From Arsenicicoccus cauae (GTDB taxonomy: Bacteria > Actinomycetota > Actinomycetes > Actinomycetales > Dermatophilaceae), in the NCBI RefSeq assembly GCF_009707125.1, contig NZ_WLVL01000016.1, positions 83,047 through 147,046 on the forward strand: a stretch of 64,000 nt of DNA, written 5' to 3'. A program made the position numbers and the translations under genes. The notes beneath the pieces were generated by a model. The model had not been told where the DNA came from and ran no database searches. It saw nothing but the letters and a program-made list of their open reading frames with translations. Below, piece after piece: positions 18,361-27,649 of the stretch. The first letter of the stretch is position 1; every line of letters starts with the position of its first letter.

Positions 18361-18412
18361 CCTGCCTCAGGCCGGTCGGCCGATCGGCCGGTCTCGGCGG
18401 ATCACCGACGAC

Positions 18413-18447
18413 AGCGGCGGTCACCCCCACGTGGGGTGACCGCCGCT
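18413..18447. terminator. Terminator hairpin after the sugar ATPase gene
   Basis: A 15-bp perfect stem (18413-18427 with 18433-18447) and 5-base loop, followed by TCGT. It ends the rightward ATPase transcript. Confidence 0.7.
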
Positions 18448-18551
18448 TCGTCCCTACCCCACCACCACGGCACGGCTCCGCGGCGAGGCGCGTCTCGCCC
18501 GCCAAGACGGGCATCCACCGCTCGGCGCAGGGGTTCTGAGACGATGGGGAG

Positions 18552-19799
18552 ATGGCGCTCGAGATCACCGCGGTCCGCCCGGACCCCGCCCTGCTGGACC
18601 TGCCGTGGGCCACCCCCCTGGAGGACTGGCCGGAGGAGCGGCTGGCCGCGCTCCCCCGCGGCATCTCCCGGCACATCGTGCGGTTCGTGCGCGTGCCCGA
18701 GGGCGTCATCGCGATCAAGGAGATCAAGGACGAGATCGCCTTCCGCGAGTACCACATGCTGCGCGCGCTCAACCGGCTCGCGATCCCGTGCGTGCGGCCC
18801 TACGGCGTGGTGAGCGGGCGGGTGGGGGCCGACGGCGAGCCGCTGGACTCCTGCCTGCTCACGCACCACCTGCAGTACTCCCTGCCGTTCCGCGCGTTGT
18901 TCAGCCAGACGCTGCGGCCCGACACCGCGACCCGCCTCATCGACGCCCTGGCCGTGCTGCTGGTGCGGCTCCACCTGCAGGGCTTCTGGTGGGGTGACGT
19001 GTCGCTGTCCAACACGCTGTTCCGGCGCGACGCGGGGGCGTTCGCGGCCTACGTCGTGGACGCCGAGACCGGTGAGCTGCGCGACCGGCTCTCCGACGGC
19101 CAGCGCGAGCACGACCTGGACATCGCCCGCGTCAACATCGCCGGTGAGCTGATGGACCTCGAGGCCGGTGGCCTGCTCCCCGAGGGCAACGACCCGGTCG
19201 AGATCTCCAACCAGATCATGGCCCGCTACACCCAGCTGTGGCACGAGTTGACCGGGGTCGAGAGCTACAACGTCGGCGAGCGGTGGCGGGTCGACGAGCG
19301 CATCCGCCGCCTCAACCAGCTCGGCTTCGACGTGGACGAGCTGGCCATGTCCACCGACGTCGACGGGACCACCCTGCGCATCCAGCCCAAGGTCGTCGAC
19401 GCCGGCCACCACAGCCGCCGGCTCCTGCGCCTGACCGGCCTGGACGTCGAGGAGAACCAGGCCCGTCGCCTGCTCAACGACCTGGACACCTATCGCGCCG
19501 CGCTCGACGTGCAGGGCGAGGACGAGGCCATCACCGCCACGCGCTGGCTCAACGAGATCTTTCTGCCCATCACCCGCGCCATCCCCGCCGACCTGCGCGG
19601 CAAGCTCGAGCCCGCCGAGCTCTTCCACGAGCTGCTCGAGCACCGGTGGTACCTCTCCGAGCGCCACGGGCACGACGTGCCGATCGGGCAGGCGATGGCG
19701 GACTACATCCTCACCATCCTGCCGACCAAGCCCGTCGAGGAGACCGTCGTCGGCGTCGACACGGTCGAGATGCCGGTGGTGGCCAGCCGCGAGGAGTGA
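18552..19799 (+). CDS. DUF4032 protein with kinase-like fold
   Basis: A 415-residue protein of the actinobacterial DUF4032 family. Residues about 45-190 look like a distant kinase: VIAIKE (lysine), EIAFREYHML (glutamate helix), WGDVSLSNTLF like an HGDxxxxN catalytic loop, and YVVDAETG in place of DFG. All the charged positions needed for phosphotransfer appear kept. The C-terminal half is family-specific, with SNQIMARYTQLW and EIFLPITRAIP. No signal peptide or membrane segment is seen. The substrate is unknown; the maltodextrin locus next door does not prove a sugar role. Confidence 0.8.
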   Translation: MALEITAVRPDPALLDLPWATPLEDWPEERLAALPRGISRHIVRFVRVPEGVIAIKEIKDEIAFREYHMLRALNRLAIPCVRPYGVVSGRVGADGEPLDSCLLTHHLQYSLPFRALFSQTLRPDTATRLIDALAVLLVRLHLQGFWWGDVSLSNTLFRRDAGAFAAYVVDAETGELRDRLSDGQREHDLDIARVNIAGELMDLEAGGLLPEGNDPVEISNQIMARYTQLWHELTGVESYNVGERWRVDERIRRLNQLGFDVDELAMSTDVDGTTLRIQPKVVDAGHHSRRLLRLTGLDVEENQARRLLNDLDTYRAALDVQGEDEAITATRWLNEIFLPITRAIPADLRGKLEPAELFHELLEHRWYLSERHGHDVPIGQAMADYILTILPTKPVEETVVGVDTVEMPVVASREE

Positions 19800-19893
19800 T
19801 GCGTCACACGACGTGGTCACGACTTCGCCCATCACCCCGAGGCTGCGCACGGACGGTCCTATGCTTCGCGTCAGGCCATCACGAGGAGTCACC

Positions 19894-20550
19894 ATGACCG
19901 ACAACAGCACCAACCCGTACGCCGGACCGCCCGCCGGATCGACGCCGTCGGGCTCGACGCCCTACGGCGCCACGACGCCGCAGGCATCGCCCTACGGGCA
20001 GGTCCCGGCCTACGGGCAGGTCCCGGCATACGGGCGGGGCGTTGGGACCGTCGAGAGGCTCGAGCCGGCGACCTGGGGCTCGCGCGTGCTCGCCTCCCTG
20101 CTCGACAACCTGCTCTCGCTGCCCGGCCTCGCCCTGGTGATGATCGGGCTCGGGGTGGTGGGCAGCGGGACGGGCACCTCGACCGTGGACCCCACGACGG
20201 GGGTGGTCGTCACGACCGGCGGCGACCAGGGCAGGCTCACGACGGGCCTGCTGCTCATGGGCGCGGGCTGGGTGGTGGCCCTGGCGATCCAGATCTGGAA
20301 CCGCTGGGTGCGGGGCGGGCGCGGTCAGTCCTGGGGCAAGAAGGTCATGGGTCTGTGGCTCGTGTCCGAGCGCACCGGCCGACCGATCGGCACGGGCATG
20401 GCCTTCGTGCGCGACCTGGCGCACTACCTCGACAGCCTGCCGCTCCACCTCGGCTACCTGTGGCCCCTGTGGGACGATCGCCGCCAGACCTTCGCCGACA
20501 AGCTGTGCGGGACCGTCGTCACCACGGTCGAGCCGCGACAGCAGCAGTAG
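19894..20550 (+). CDS. RDD-family membrane protein
   Basis: A 218-residue membrane protein. The first 60 residues are Pro/Gly/Tyr-rich with a repeated YGQVPA unit. An RDD domain follows, with WGSRVLASLLDNLL at its start, about three transmembrane helices, GQSWGKKVMGLWLV in the middle and DDRRQTFADKLCGTVV at the end. The function of most RDD proteins is unknown. ATG 19894 follows GAGGAG; the frame is open further upstream but lacks a ribosome site there. Confidence 0.85.
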   Translation: MTDNSTNPYAGPPAGSTPSGSTPYGATTPQASPYGQVPAYGQVPAYGRGVGTVERLEPATWGSRVLASLLDNLLSLPGLALVMIGLGVVGSGTGTSTVDPTTGVVVTTGGDQGRLTTGLLLMGAGWVVALAIQIWNRWVRGGRGQSWGKKVMGLWLVSERTGRPIGTGMAFVRDLAHYLDSLPLHLGYLWPLWDDRRQTFADKLCGTVVTTVEPRQQQ

Positions 20551-20588
20551 CCGGTCCACGGCCGCAGCCAGGAGCGGAGCACACGCGG

Positions 20589-20643
20589 ATCAGCCGGCCT
20601 CCGTCACATCCGCCTGGGGGACGAAGGCCGGCTGATGTGACGG
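20589..20643. repeat. Interleaved inverted repeats between rdd and rlmB
   Basis: Two inverted repeats cross each other: 20589-20600 pairs with 20625-20636 over 12 bp, and CCGTCACAT (20601-20609) pairs with ATGTGACGG (20635-20643). They lie between convergent genes and may end both transcripts, with the two hairpins competing. The section 20611-20636 recurs almost exactly in the tandem repeats at 63721-63870. Confidence 0.75.
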
Positions 20644-20654
20644 CCGGGGGCAGG

Positions 20655-21668
20655 TCAGCTAGTGGCGGCGCGCTGGCGAGCGATCTCATAGAGCGTGACG
20701 CCGCAGGCGATCCCGGCGTTGAGCGACTCGTTGCCGGACGCCATGGGGATCGACACGATCTGGTCGCAGGTCTCCCCGACGAGGCGGGACAACCCTTTGC
20801 CCTCGGACCCGACGACCACGACGAGCGGCTGGTCCGCGAGGTCCAGCTGGGGCAGCTCGACGTCCCCGTCCATGTCCAGCCCGATGACGAAGTAACCCTG
20901 CTTGCGATAGTCCTGCAGGGTGCGGGTGAGGTTGGTCGCCTGGGCGACGGGGACGCGGGAGGCAGCCCCCGCCGAGGTCTTCCACGCGGAGGCGGTCATG
21001 CCGACGCTGCGCCGCTCGGGGACGACGACGCCGTGGCCGCCGAAGGCTCCGACCGAGCGGATGATGGCCCCGAGGTTGCGGGGGTCGGTGATGCCGTCCA
21101 GCGCCACCACGAGCGGGATGCCGGGCGACTGCGGGTCGACGAGCTCGCCGGGGTGGCGGTAGTCATAGGGAGGGATCTGCAAGGCCAGCCCCTGGTGCAC
21201 GGCGCCGTCGGTGAGGCGGTCCAGCTCCCCACGCGGCGTCTCGAGCATGGGGATGCTGCGCTCGGCCGCGATCTTGAGCGCCTCGCGCACCCGGTCGTCG
21301 GAGTCGATCCGGCTGGCGACGTAGATCGTGCTGGCCGGGATCTCGGCCCGCAGTGCCTCGAGGACCGAGTTGCGGCCCGCGACGATCTCGGTGCTGGTAC
21401 GGGTGCGGCGCCCGCCGTGGCCGCCTGAGCCTCGGCCGCCGGCGCCACGGCCGGCCCCGTCGGCCCCGCCGGGGCGCGCCCCAGACGTGCCTGCCTTGGC
21501 GGCGCGCTGGGCCTGCCTGTAGGCCTTGTGGTTGGGGCGCTCCTCGGCCTTGGGCGTCGGGCCCTTGCCCTCGAGCGAGCGCCGACGCTGGCCGCCGCTG
21601 CCCACGGTGGCGCCTTTGCGGGAGGCGCCCTTGCGCATCGCGCCGCGACGCTGGGAGTTGCCGGGCAT
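20655..21668 (-). CDS. rlmB: 23S rRNA (guanosine-2'-O)-methyltransferase RlmB (SpoU family)
   Basis: A 337-residue rRNA methyltransferase. Residues 1-95 are a basic Arg/Lys/Gly-rich extension; about 100-175 is the substrate-binding domain; the SpoU domain has all three motifs, [24 protein letters not shown] and [13 protein letters not shown], which form the knotted S-adenosylmethionine site. The start ATG 21668 lies four bases past the cysS stop, so the two form an operon, as in M. tuberculosis (Rv3579c-Rv3580c). Confidence 0.94.
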   Translation of the reverse strand: MPGNSQRRGAMRKGASRKGATVGSGGQRRRSLEGKGPTPKAEERPNHKAYRQAQRAAKAGTSGARPGGADGAGRGAGGRGSGGHGGRRTRTSTEIVAGRNSVLEALRAEIPASTIYVASRIDSDDRVREALKIAAERSIPMLETPRGELDRLTDGAVHQGLALQIPPYDYRHPGELVDPQSPGIPLVVALDGITDPRNLGAIIRSVGAFGGHGVVVPERRSVGMTASAWKTSAGAASRVPVAQATNLTRTLQDYRKQGYFVIGLDMDGDVELPQLDLADQPLVVVVGSEGKGLSRLVGETCDQIVSIPMASGNESLNAGIACGVTLYEIARQRAATS

Positions 21669-21672
21669 GGGA

Positions 21673-23154
21673 TCAGTCCTCGGTGTCGGTGGTGCGCGCG
21701 TCGCCCGCATCGGGCGTGCGCTCGGAGGTGGGGCGGGCGAGGCTCCAGCGCGCCCCGGAGGGCGAGTCCTCTACGAGGATCCCGGCGGCCGCCAGGTCGT
21801 CGCGGATGGCGTCCGCCGTGGCGAAGTCCCGCTCCTTGCGGGCCGTGGCGCGACGGTCGAGCTGCGCCTGGACGAGCACGTCCAGGGCGGAGCGCGCCAC
21901 GTCCCCCTCGCCGCCGCCGGCGTCCCAGCGCGGGTCGAGGGGGTTGACGCCGAGCACGTCGGTCATCGCGATGACCTGTGCCGCGAGCGCCCGGGCCTGC
22001 TCGCGGTCCCCGTCGTCGAGCGCCGTGTTGCCCGCCCTGACGGTGTCGTGGACAACGGCCAGGGCCCCGGACACCCCGAGGTCGTCGTCCATCGCCGCCC
22101 GGAACTCGGCCGGGAACGGCTCGGCCGGCGCGTCCGGCATACCGTGCTCGACCGCACGACGCAGGAAGCCCTCGATGCGCTCGACCGCCGCCTCGGCCTC
22201 CGCCAGCGAGCCCTCGTGGAACTCGATGGTGGAGCGGTAGTGCGCCGCTCCGAGGTAGTAGCGCAGCGCGATCGGCCTCGTCCGGCGGGCGATCTCGGTG
22301 ACGATCAGGGAGTTGCCGAGCGACTTGCTCATCTTTTCGCCCTGGACGGTCACCCAGGCGTTGTGCATCCAGTAGCGCGCGAACCCGAGCCCGGCCGCGT
22401 GCGACTGGGCCTGCTCGTTCTCATGGTGCGGGAAGCGCAGGTCGACGCCCCCGCCATGGATGTCGAACTCGTCGCCGAGGTACTTGCGCGCCATGGCGGA
22501 GCACTCGAGGTGCCAGCCGGGACGGCCGACGCCGTAGGGGGTCGGCCAGCTCGCGGTGGCGGGCTCGCCGGCCTTCCACCCCTTCCACAGGGCGAAGTCG
22601 CGCGGGTCGCGCTTGCCCCGCGGGTCGGCGTCCTCGGCGGCCTCCATGTCGTCGATGGACTGGCGGGTGAGGGCGCCGTAGGCCGGGAAGGACCGCACGT
22701 CGAAGTAGACGTCACCGCTGCCGTCGGGCGCGGCGTAGGCGTGCCCCCTGTCGACGAGCGTGTCCATGAGCGTGACCATCTCGGGGATGTGACCGGTCGC
22801 GCGCGGTTCGTAGGTCGCGGGCAGCACGCCGAGCAGGTCCAGCGCCGCCGAGGTCTGGCGCTCGTGGTCATAGGACCAGGCCCACCACTCGGCGTCGTTC
22901 TCGGCAGACTTGCGCAGGATCTTGTCGTCGATGTCGGTGACGTTGCGCACCAGGGTGACGTCGTAGCCGTGACCTGCGGTCAGCCACCGCCGCAAGACGT
23001 CGAAGGCCACCGCGAACCGCACGTGCCCGATGTGCGGGGCGCCCTGGGTCGTGAGCCCACAGATGTAGATGCCGACCTTGCCCTGGTGCAGGGGGTGGAA
23101 CTCGCGCAGCTCGCGGGTGGCGGTGTCGTAGATGTGGAGACTCACCCGCACCAT
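21673..23154 (-). CDS. cysS: Cysteinyl-tRNA synthetase
   Basis: A 493-residue class I aminoacyl-tRNA synthetase charging tRNA-Cys. It shows the zinc-site cysteine in YICGLT, the HIGH motif in [29 protein letters not shown], the HHENE-type [10 protein letters not shown] and KMSKSLGNS. The actinobacterial QG after the CGLT motif is present. ATG 23154 is taken as start; in-frame GTG codons follow closely. In relatives ispF lies directly upstream, but here about 990 bases of gene debris intervene. Confidence 0.96.
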   Translation of the reverse strand: MVRVSLHIYDTATRELREFHPLHQGKVGIYICGLTTQGAPHIGHVRFAVAFDVLRRWLTAGHGYDVTLVRNVTDIDDKILRKSAENDAEWWAWSYDHERQTSAALDLLGVLPATYEPRATGHIPEMVTLMDTLVDRGHAYAAPDGSGDVYFDVRSFPAYGALTRQSIDDMEAAEDADPRGKRDPRDFALWKGWKAGEPATASWPTPYGVGRPGWHLECSAMARKYLGDEFDIHGGGVDLRFPHHENEQAQSHAAGLGFARYWMHNAWVTVQGEKMSKSLGNSLIVTEIARRTRPIALRYYLGAAHYRSTIEFHEGSLAEAEAAVERIEGFLRRAVEHGMPDAPAEPFPAEFRAAMDDDLGVSGALAVVHDTVRAGNTALDDGDREQARALAAQVIAMTDVLGVNPLDPRWDAGGGEGDVARSALDVLVQAQLDRRATARKERDFATADAIRDDLAAAGILVEDSPSGARWSLARPTSERTPDAGDARTTDTED

Positions 23155-23289
23155 GCTACCGGCGGGGCGGGAGGGCCCCCCGACTTCCGGGCCACAGGGA
23201 CGTGAACAGACGTTCACCATGGAGTCGCCCACCGTTACCCGACGCCCGTGGCGAGCCGCTGAGGGGACGCCGGTGCCGCAGTTCTTTCC

Positions 23290-23411
23290 ATGAACGTCTC
23301 GACCCGGTCGGATTCGCTGTGCTGGCAATCCTTTCCGGGCTCGGCGGCGGAATGATCCGAGACACGCTGTTGCAGGGCGGCCCGCCGGTCGCGCTCACCG
23401 ATACGTGGTGA
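23290..23411 (+). pseudogene. UPF0126/TRIC-type channel gene fragment
   Basis: The frame reads [19 protein letters not shown], then [12 protein letters not shown] and stops. This is the conserved core of UPF0126 (YicG, trimeric cation channel) proteins. Everything before and most after is missing, so it is a relic of about 40 codons. The next frame begins with hydrophobic residues that might continue the same protein after a frameshift, but this is unsure. Confidence 0.65.
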
Positions 23412-23893
23412 CCGCCGAGGTGGGCGTGCTCGCCGCTACCGCCGTGGGTGCGCCGACGGTGCTCATCGCCAAGGCGAGAGGCTGGACGCTTCCCGGCGAG
23501 TCGTGGCTCAACGAGGGACGCAGCGCCTCCGGCGAGCAGGTGCTGTCGCCGGCGTCTGTCGACCTCGGCTTCACCAACCAGCTTCCCGACAACCTCCAGG
23601 TCAAGATGCTGCCGGGCGTCATCAAGTGGCTCTCGAACGACGGCGAGTTCTTCCCCGGCCTGAAGAAGACGTGGTCGTACAGCTTCCAGTACACCGAGGA
23701 GCCGTTCCCGACGGGACGACCCGCCGGCGCCATCGGCTGGGCCGGCTTGGCCAACCTCTTCTACTGGATCGACCGCGACAACGGGTTCGGAGGCTTCTGG
23801 GCGACACAGATCCTCCCGTTTGGCGACGGTCCCTCGTTCACCGGGTACATCGACTTCGAAACCGCTGCCTACCAAGCGTTTACCAAGAGCTGA
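23405..23893 (+). pseudogene. Beta-lactamase/EstB-like serine hydrolase, C-terminal fragment
   Basis: From about 23560 the frame matches the C-terminal third of class C beta-lactamase-like esterases: [42 protein letters not shown] and FWATQILPF. The catalytic SxxK and YxN parts, which lie N-terminal in this family, are absent. The start of the frame (23405-23540) is unlike this family. It is therefore a truncated, probably dead, gene. Confidence 0.7.
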
Positions 23894-23983
23894 ATGTTCT
23901 GGCGCTCGGGCGACCGGTCGACCACCGTCGGTCGATCGGTCGTCTTGGCGTCCGCGTGCGTCGCAGGTTGTCCGCGAGCGCCC

Positions 23984-24127
23984 ACCGTCTACGACACCAC
24001 CTCGATCATGGCGACGATCGAGGACAGCTTCGGCCTCCCGGTAATCGGCACCCGGGACGGCATGGTCAACAACCTGGGCAACGCGATCGAGGAGGGCAAG
24101 GGCCGGCCAGGCCGCGGCCGCCACTGA
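23984..24127 (+). pseudogene. Phosphoesterase (phospholipase C-like) C-terminal fragment
   Basis: The reading TVYDTTSIMATIEDSFGL followed by GTRDGMVNNL resembles the C-terminal end of the phosphoesterase/phospholipase C family, where a YDTTS(I/L) segment comes shortly before the end. Only about 45 codons exist and none of the metal-binding parts. It is the third gene remnant in a row on this strand. Confidence 0.6.
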
Positions 24128-24142
24128 CCCACCTGCGCCTGC

Positions 24143-24631
24143 CTACCTCGGGTAGACGAGGGCGGTGGCGATTCCGATGATGCCCTCCTCGCGCCCCGGG
24201 AAGCCGAGCCCGTCGGTCGTGGCGCCGCCGAGCGAGACCGGTGCACCCACCACCTCGCTCAGCAGCGCCTCGGCCTCGGACCGTCGCCAACCGACCTTGG
24301 GGCGGGTGCCGACAACCTGCACGGCGACGTTGCCGATCTCGAACCCCGCCTCGCGCACGATCCGGCAGGACTCGGTGAGCAGCGTGACCCCGCTCGCCCC
24401 TGCCCACTGCGGCCGACCGGTCCCGAAGTGCTGCCCGAGATCCCCGAGCCCCGCCGCAGAGAGCACCGCGTTGCACGCCGCGTGCGCCACGACGTCGGCG
24501 TCCGAGTGCCCCTCGAGCCCGACCTCGCCCTCCCACAGCAGTCCCGCCAGCCACAGCTCGCGCCCCGACCCCGGCGCCGCGAAGGCGTGGACGTCGGTGC
24601 CGATGCCCACGCGAGGGACGACGGGGTTCAT
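24143..24631 (-). CDS. ispF: 2-C-methyl-D-erythritol 2,4-cyclodiphosphate synthase
   Basis: A 162-residue enzyme of the MEP isoprenoid pathway that cyclises CDP-ME-2-phosphate. The family start [11 protein letters not shown] holds the metal-binding aspartate and histidine (DVH), the third ligand is in [11 protein letters not shown], and [14 protein letters not shown] is near the end. The ATG overlaps the ispD stop by four bases. Length is typical. Confidence 0.96.
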   Translation of the reverse strand: MNPVVPRVGIGTDVHAFAAPGSGRELWLAGLLWEGEVGLEGHSDADVVAHAACNAVLSAAGLGDLGQHFGTGRPQWAGASGVTLLTESCRIVREAGFEIGNVAVQVVGTRPKVGWRRSEAEALLSEVVGAPVSLGGATTDGLGFPGREEGIIGIATALVYPR

Positions 24632-25431
24632 GCGATGGCCTCCGGGTCGAGGTCGGGGGTGGTGGACAGCGAGGCCGTATGCCGCTGCGCGCGGACGAGG
24701 TCCGCAGGCGTGGTCACCTTGAACGCCGAGGGGTCTCCCTCGACGACGAGCACCTGGTGACCGAGCTGCTCGAGCAGGGCGGCGTCGTCGGTGGCGGAGA
24801 TGCCGCTGGCGTGGGCCGCCTCGAGCTCGGACCGCACGAAGCCCTGAGGGGTCTGCACGGCACGAAGCCGCGCCCGCGGCGGGGTGGAGTGCACGACCCC
24901 GCGCTCGTCGACCACCTTGACCGTGTCGACGACCGGCAGGCCTGGCACCACGGCCACCCAGCCCTCACGCACCGCGTCGGCCACCCGTTCGTACACCTCG
25001 AGCGGGGTGAAGCAGCGCGCCGCGTCGTGGACCAGCACCACCTGCGGCTCGACCAGGTCTGCCTGGGGGTCGGCGTCGGTCGACTCGCTGGGGTCGCTGG
25101 TGTCGCTGTCGTCTCTGGGTTCGGTGGTGTCGTCGCCCAGCCCGTCGACGAGGGCAGCAAGGCCCGCCGCGACCGAGGCGGTGCGGTCGGCGCCGCCCGC
25201 GACCACGTGCACGACGCAGCCCGCGCGGACCCCGTGGACGAGCTCGGTGACCGTCTCGAGGTGGCTCGTGGGAGCCACGACGGCGACCTGCTCGAGGCCC
25301 GTCACCTGGAGGGCGGTGCGGAGGCTGTGCTCCAGCAGGGTGCCCCCGCCCACCTCGACCAGGGCCTTGGGCAGGCCGGCGCCCAGCCGGCTGCCCGAGC
25401 CGGCGGCGACGATGATGACGGCGACGCTCAC
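24628..25431 (-). CDS. ispD: 2-C-methyl-D-erythritol 4-phosphate cytidylyltransferase
   Basis: A 267-residue MEP-pathway enzyme coupling MEP to CTP. The nucleotide loop [16 protein letters not shown] opens the protein, with [12 protein letters not shown] and [13 protein letters not shown] further on. Between about residues 92 and 120 (25070-25150) an acidic Asp/Ser/Thr/Glu-rich insertion absent from typical IspD enlarges the protein by roughly 30 residues. It overlaps ispF by four bases and follows carD after a hairpin. Confidence 0.94.
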   Translation of the reverse strand: MSVAVIIVAAGSGSRLGAGLPKALVEVGGGTLLEHSLRTALQVTGLEQVAVVAPTSHLETVTELVHGVRAGCVVHVVAGGADRTASVAAGLAALVDGLGDDTTEPRDDSDTSDPSESTDADPQADLVEPQVVLVHDAARCFTPLEVYERVADAVREGWVAVVPGLPVVDTVKVVDERGVVHSTPPRARLRAVQTPQGFVRSELEAAHASGISATDDAALLEQLGHQVLVVEGDPSAFKVTTPADLVRAQRHTASLSTTPDLDPEAIA

Positions 25432-25451
25432 GAGGTCACTCTAGACGCGGC

Positions 25452-25484
25452 GAGGCCCCCACCGCGGGCAGCGGTGGGGGCCTC
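25452..25484. terminator. Terminator hairpin downstream of carD
   Basis: GAGGCCCCCACCGC (25452-25465) and its exact complement (25471-25484) make a 14-bp stem with a 5-base loop, 24 bases past the carD stop. It should limit read-through from carD into ispD. Confidence 0.75.
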
Positions 25485-25508
25485 CGGACATGGTTGGGGT
25501 GGAGCGCC

Positions 25509-25991
25509 TCAGGAGGCGAGGACCTCGTCGAGGATCGACTCGGCCTTCTCCTCGTCGGTCTTTTCAGCGAGCGCGAGCTCGGACACCAGGATCTGACGCG
25601 CCTTGGCCAGCATACGCTTCTCACCGGCGGACAGGCCGCGGTCCTTGTCGCGACGCCACAGGTCGCGCACGACCTCGGCGACCTTGTTGACGTCACCCGA
25701 CGCGAGCTTCTCCAGGTTGGCCTTGTAGCGGCGGGACCAGTTGGTCGGCTCCTCCGCGCACGTGGCCCGCAGGACCTCGAACACGTGGTCCAGGCCCTCC
25801 TGCCCGACGACGTCACGCACGCCGACGAGGTCGCAGTTCTCGGCGGGGACCTCGATCGTCAGGTCACCCTGGGACACCTTGAGCTTCAGGTAGATCTTGT
25901 CGACACCCTTGATCGTCCGGGTGTTGATCTCCTCGATGAGCGCCGCCCCGTGATGCGGGTAGACGACGGTTTCTCCGACCTTGAACGCCAT
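25509..25991 (-). CDS. carD: RNA polymerase-binding transcription factor CarD
   Basis: A 160-residue global regulator that stabilises the open promoter complex, especially at rRNA promoters. The N-terminal RNA-polymerase-interacting domain ([16 protein letters not shown]) and the helical DNA-binding domain containing the conserved tryptophan (NWSRRYKAN) are both complete. ATG 25991 follows AAAGGGGC. Length matches the actinobacterial family. It is divergent from the lpqE-like gene, as in M. tuberculosis. Confidence 0.96.
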   Translation of the reverse strand: MAFKVGETVVYPHHGAALIEEINTRTIKGVDKIYLKLKVSQGDLTIEVPAENCDLVGVRDVVGQEGLDHVFEVLRATCAEEPTNWSRRYKANLEKLASGDVNKVAEVVRDLWRRDKDRGLSAGEKRMLAKARQILVSELALAEKTDEEKAESILDEVLAS

Positions 25992-26113
25992 GTAGTCAAG
26001 CCCCTTTCGCGACAGCCACCATATCACGCAAAAGCGCTCGGATAAAGCCCAGGGCCGGGCATTTGTGCAGGTCAGGGCCCACGCGCCACAAGTCGGGATC
26101 GTTCAACAGGGTC

Positions 26114-26142
26114 TTGACGAATGGCCGGCGCCGCGCTATGCG
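26114..26142 (+). promoter_or_regulatory. Predicted promoter of the lpqE-like gene
   Basis: TTGACG (26114-26119), 17 bases, TATGCG (26137-26142), placed 70 bases before the gene. The -35 box fits the housekeeping consensus well. The remainder of 25992-26211 is the shared upstream region of carD and this gene. Confidence 0.45.
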
Positions 26143-26211
26143 CCGACGACGCGGGCGCGGACGAGCGGACCGATCACGGACCCGACGCGCGTGGGCCGGG
26201 CGGGGGGTCTG

Positions 26212-26862
26212 ATGAGGCGATATGGTGTCGCCGTGACCCGTGACGACGCCCACCGCCCCGCGACCCCGACGGCCCGTGCCGCCCGGGTCCGCCGCGCCAC
26301 CCTCACCCTCGGCACCGTGGCCCTGGTCGCTGCGAGCCTGACCGCGTGCAACAAGACGTCCCCCCAGCAGACGGACGTCGGCTACGCGCCCGCCGACGGC
26401 ATCGAGGTGGACCTCGGCCAGGTCAAGGTCCGCGACCTGCTGGTCGTCAGCTCCGGCGAGGGCAAGGCCGGAGCCGTCAACGGCCTGCTCGTCAACCAGG
26501 GCACCCAGCCCGCCCAGGTGTCCTTCGCCCTCGGGGAGTCCGGTGCCCCGGTCACCGCGACCGTCGACCCCGGCCAGGCGCTCAACCTCGCGTCGCAGCA
26601 GGTCACCCTCCCCAGCGTCCCGGCCAAGCCCGGCGCCATGGTCAACCTGCAGGTCGGCACGTCCACCACCGGCATGCAGAACCCCCTCGTCCCCGTGCTG
26701 CCCCCGACGGGCTACTACGCGACCGTGACGCCCACGGCGCCAGCCTCGGCGAGCAGCGCCACCACGACGCCCACCGCGACGAGCAGCGAGAGCGCCACGG
26801 CGCCCGCACCGAGCACGCCTGCCGCCACCGCGTCGCCGACGGCCACCACGACGCAGGGCTGA
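26212..26862 (+). CDS. LpqE-like lipoprotein
   Basis: A 216-residue lipoprotein. The signal peptide ends at lipobox AASLTACN. The mature part (about 55-160) is a beta-rich domain with DLLVVSSGEG and VNGLLVNQGTQPAQV, and the last 45 residues are Ala/Thr/Ser/Pro-rich. It is assigned as LpqE-like mainly from its place divergent to carD (Rv3583c-Rv3584 in M. tuberculosis). GTG 26233 is an alternative start. Function is unknown. Confidence 0.75.
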   Translation: MRRYGVAVTRDDAHRPATPTARAARVRRATLTLGTVALVAASLTACNKTSPQQTDVGYAPADGIEVDLGQVKVRDLLVVSSGEGKAGAVNGLLVNQGTQPAQVSFALGESGAPVTATVDPGQALNLASQQVTLPSVPAKPGAMVNLQVGTSTTGMQNPLVPVLPPTGYYATVTPTAPASASSATTTPTATSSESATAPAPSTPAATASPTATTTQG

Positions 26863-26878
26863 CGGTCCGGCATACCGA

Positions 26879-26921
26879 GTCGTCCACGGGCCGCGTGGTG
26901 ACGACCCAGCCCGTGGACGAC
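26879..26921. terminator. Bidirectional terminator between lpqE-like gene and regX3
   Basis: GTCGTCCACGGGC (26879-26891) pairs perfectly with 26909-26921, giving a 13-bp stem and 17-base loop between two convergent genes. Confidence 0.65.
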
Positions 26922-26923
26922 CC

Positions 26924-27604
26924 TCAGACCTCGAACTTGTAGCCCAGCCCCCGGACCGTGACGATGTGCACGGGCGCCCCGGGGTCGGGCTCGATCTTGG
27001 CGCGCAGACGCTTGACGTGGACGTCGAGCGTCTTGGTGTCCCCCACGTAGTCGCTGCCCCAGACGCGGTCGATGAGCTGCATGCGGGTCAGCACCCGCCC
27101 GGCGTTGCGCAGCAGCAGCTCGAGCAGCTCGAACTCCTTGAGGGGCAGGGCCGTCGGCTCGCCGTTGACCGAGACCGTGTGCCGCTCCACGTCCATGCGG
27201 ACCGGACCGACCTCGAGGCTCGCCGGCACCAGGTCGTCCGGCTCGCTCATGCGCCGCAGCACCGCCTTGATGCGGGCGAGCAGCTCTCGGCTGGAGTAGG
27301 GCTTGGTGACGTAGTCGTCCGCGCCGATCTCGAGGCCCACCACCTTGTCGATCTCGCTGTCCTTGGCGGTGAGCATGATGATCGGCACCGACGACCGTTG
27401 CCGGATCGAGCGGCACACGTCGACCCCGGACAGGCCGGGGAGCATGAGGTCCAGCAGCACGAGGTCGGTGCTCGACCGGTCGAACTCCGCCAGCGCGTCC
27501 GGACCGGTCGCGGCCAGCGCCACGTCATAGCCCTCCTTGCGCAGCAGGTAGGACAACGGGTCCGAGATGGACTCCTCGTCCTCGACCACCAGGATGCGCG
27601 TCAT
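26924..27604 (-). CDS. regX3: Phosphate-responsive response regulator RegX3 (PhoP type)
   Basis: A 226-residue OmpR-family regulator. The receiver has the acidic pair in VVEDEE, phospho-acceptor aspartate in VLLDLMLPG and lysine in VTKPYSSREL. The winged-helix DNA-binding domain ends in HIVTVRGLGYKFEV. Start ATG 27604 is preferred over GTG 27610 because GGAAAGG is better spaced. It lies 45 bases after senX3. Its regulon should include pstS and phoU, whose upstream regions carry PHO-box-like repeats. Confidence 0.93.
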   Translation of the reverse strand: MTRILVVEDEESISDPLSYLLRKEGYDVALAATGPDALAEFDRSSTDLVLLDLMLPGLSGVDVCRSIRQRSSVPIIMLTAKDSEIDKVVGLEIGADDYVTKPYSSRELLARIKAVLRRMSEPDDLVPASLEVGPVRMDVERHTVSVNGEPTALPLKEFELLELLLRNAGRVLTRMQLIDRVWGSDYVGDTKTLDVHVKRLRAKIEPDPGAPVHIVTVRGLGYKFEV

Positions 27605-27649
27605 GCTCACTACCTTTCCTCGTCCGGAGACCTCCGGTCGTGCTCGATG

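Noticed and set aside
20589..20643. A true H-type pseudoknot
   Set aside because: The arms leave no bases to cross stems of 9-12 bp, so both helices cannot coexist fully; competing hairpins are more reasonable.
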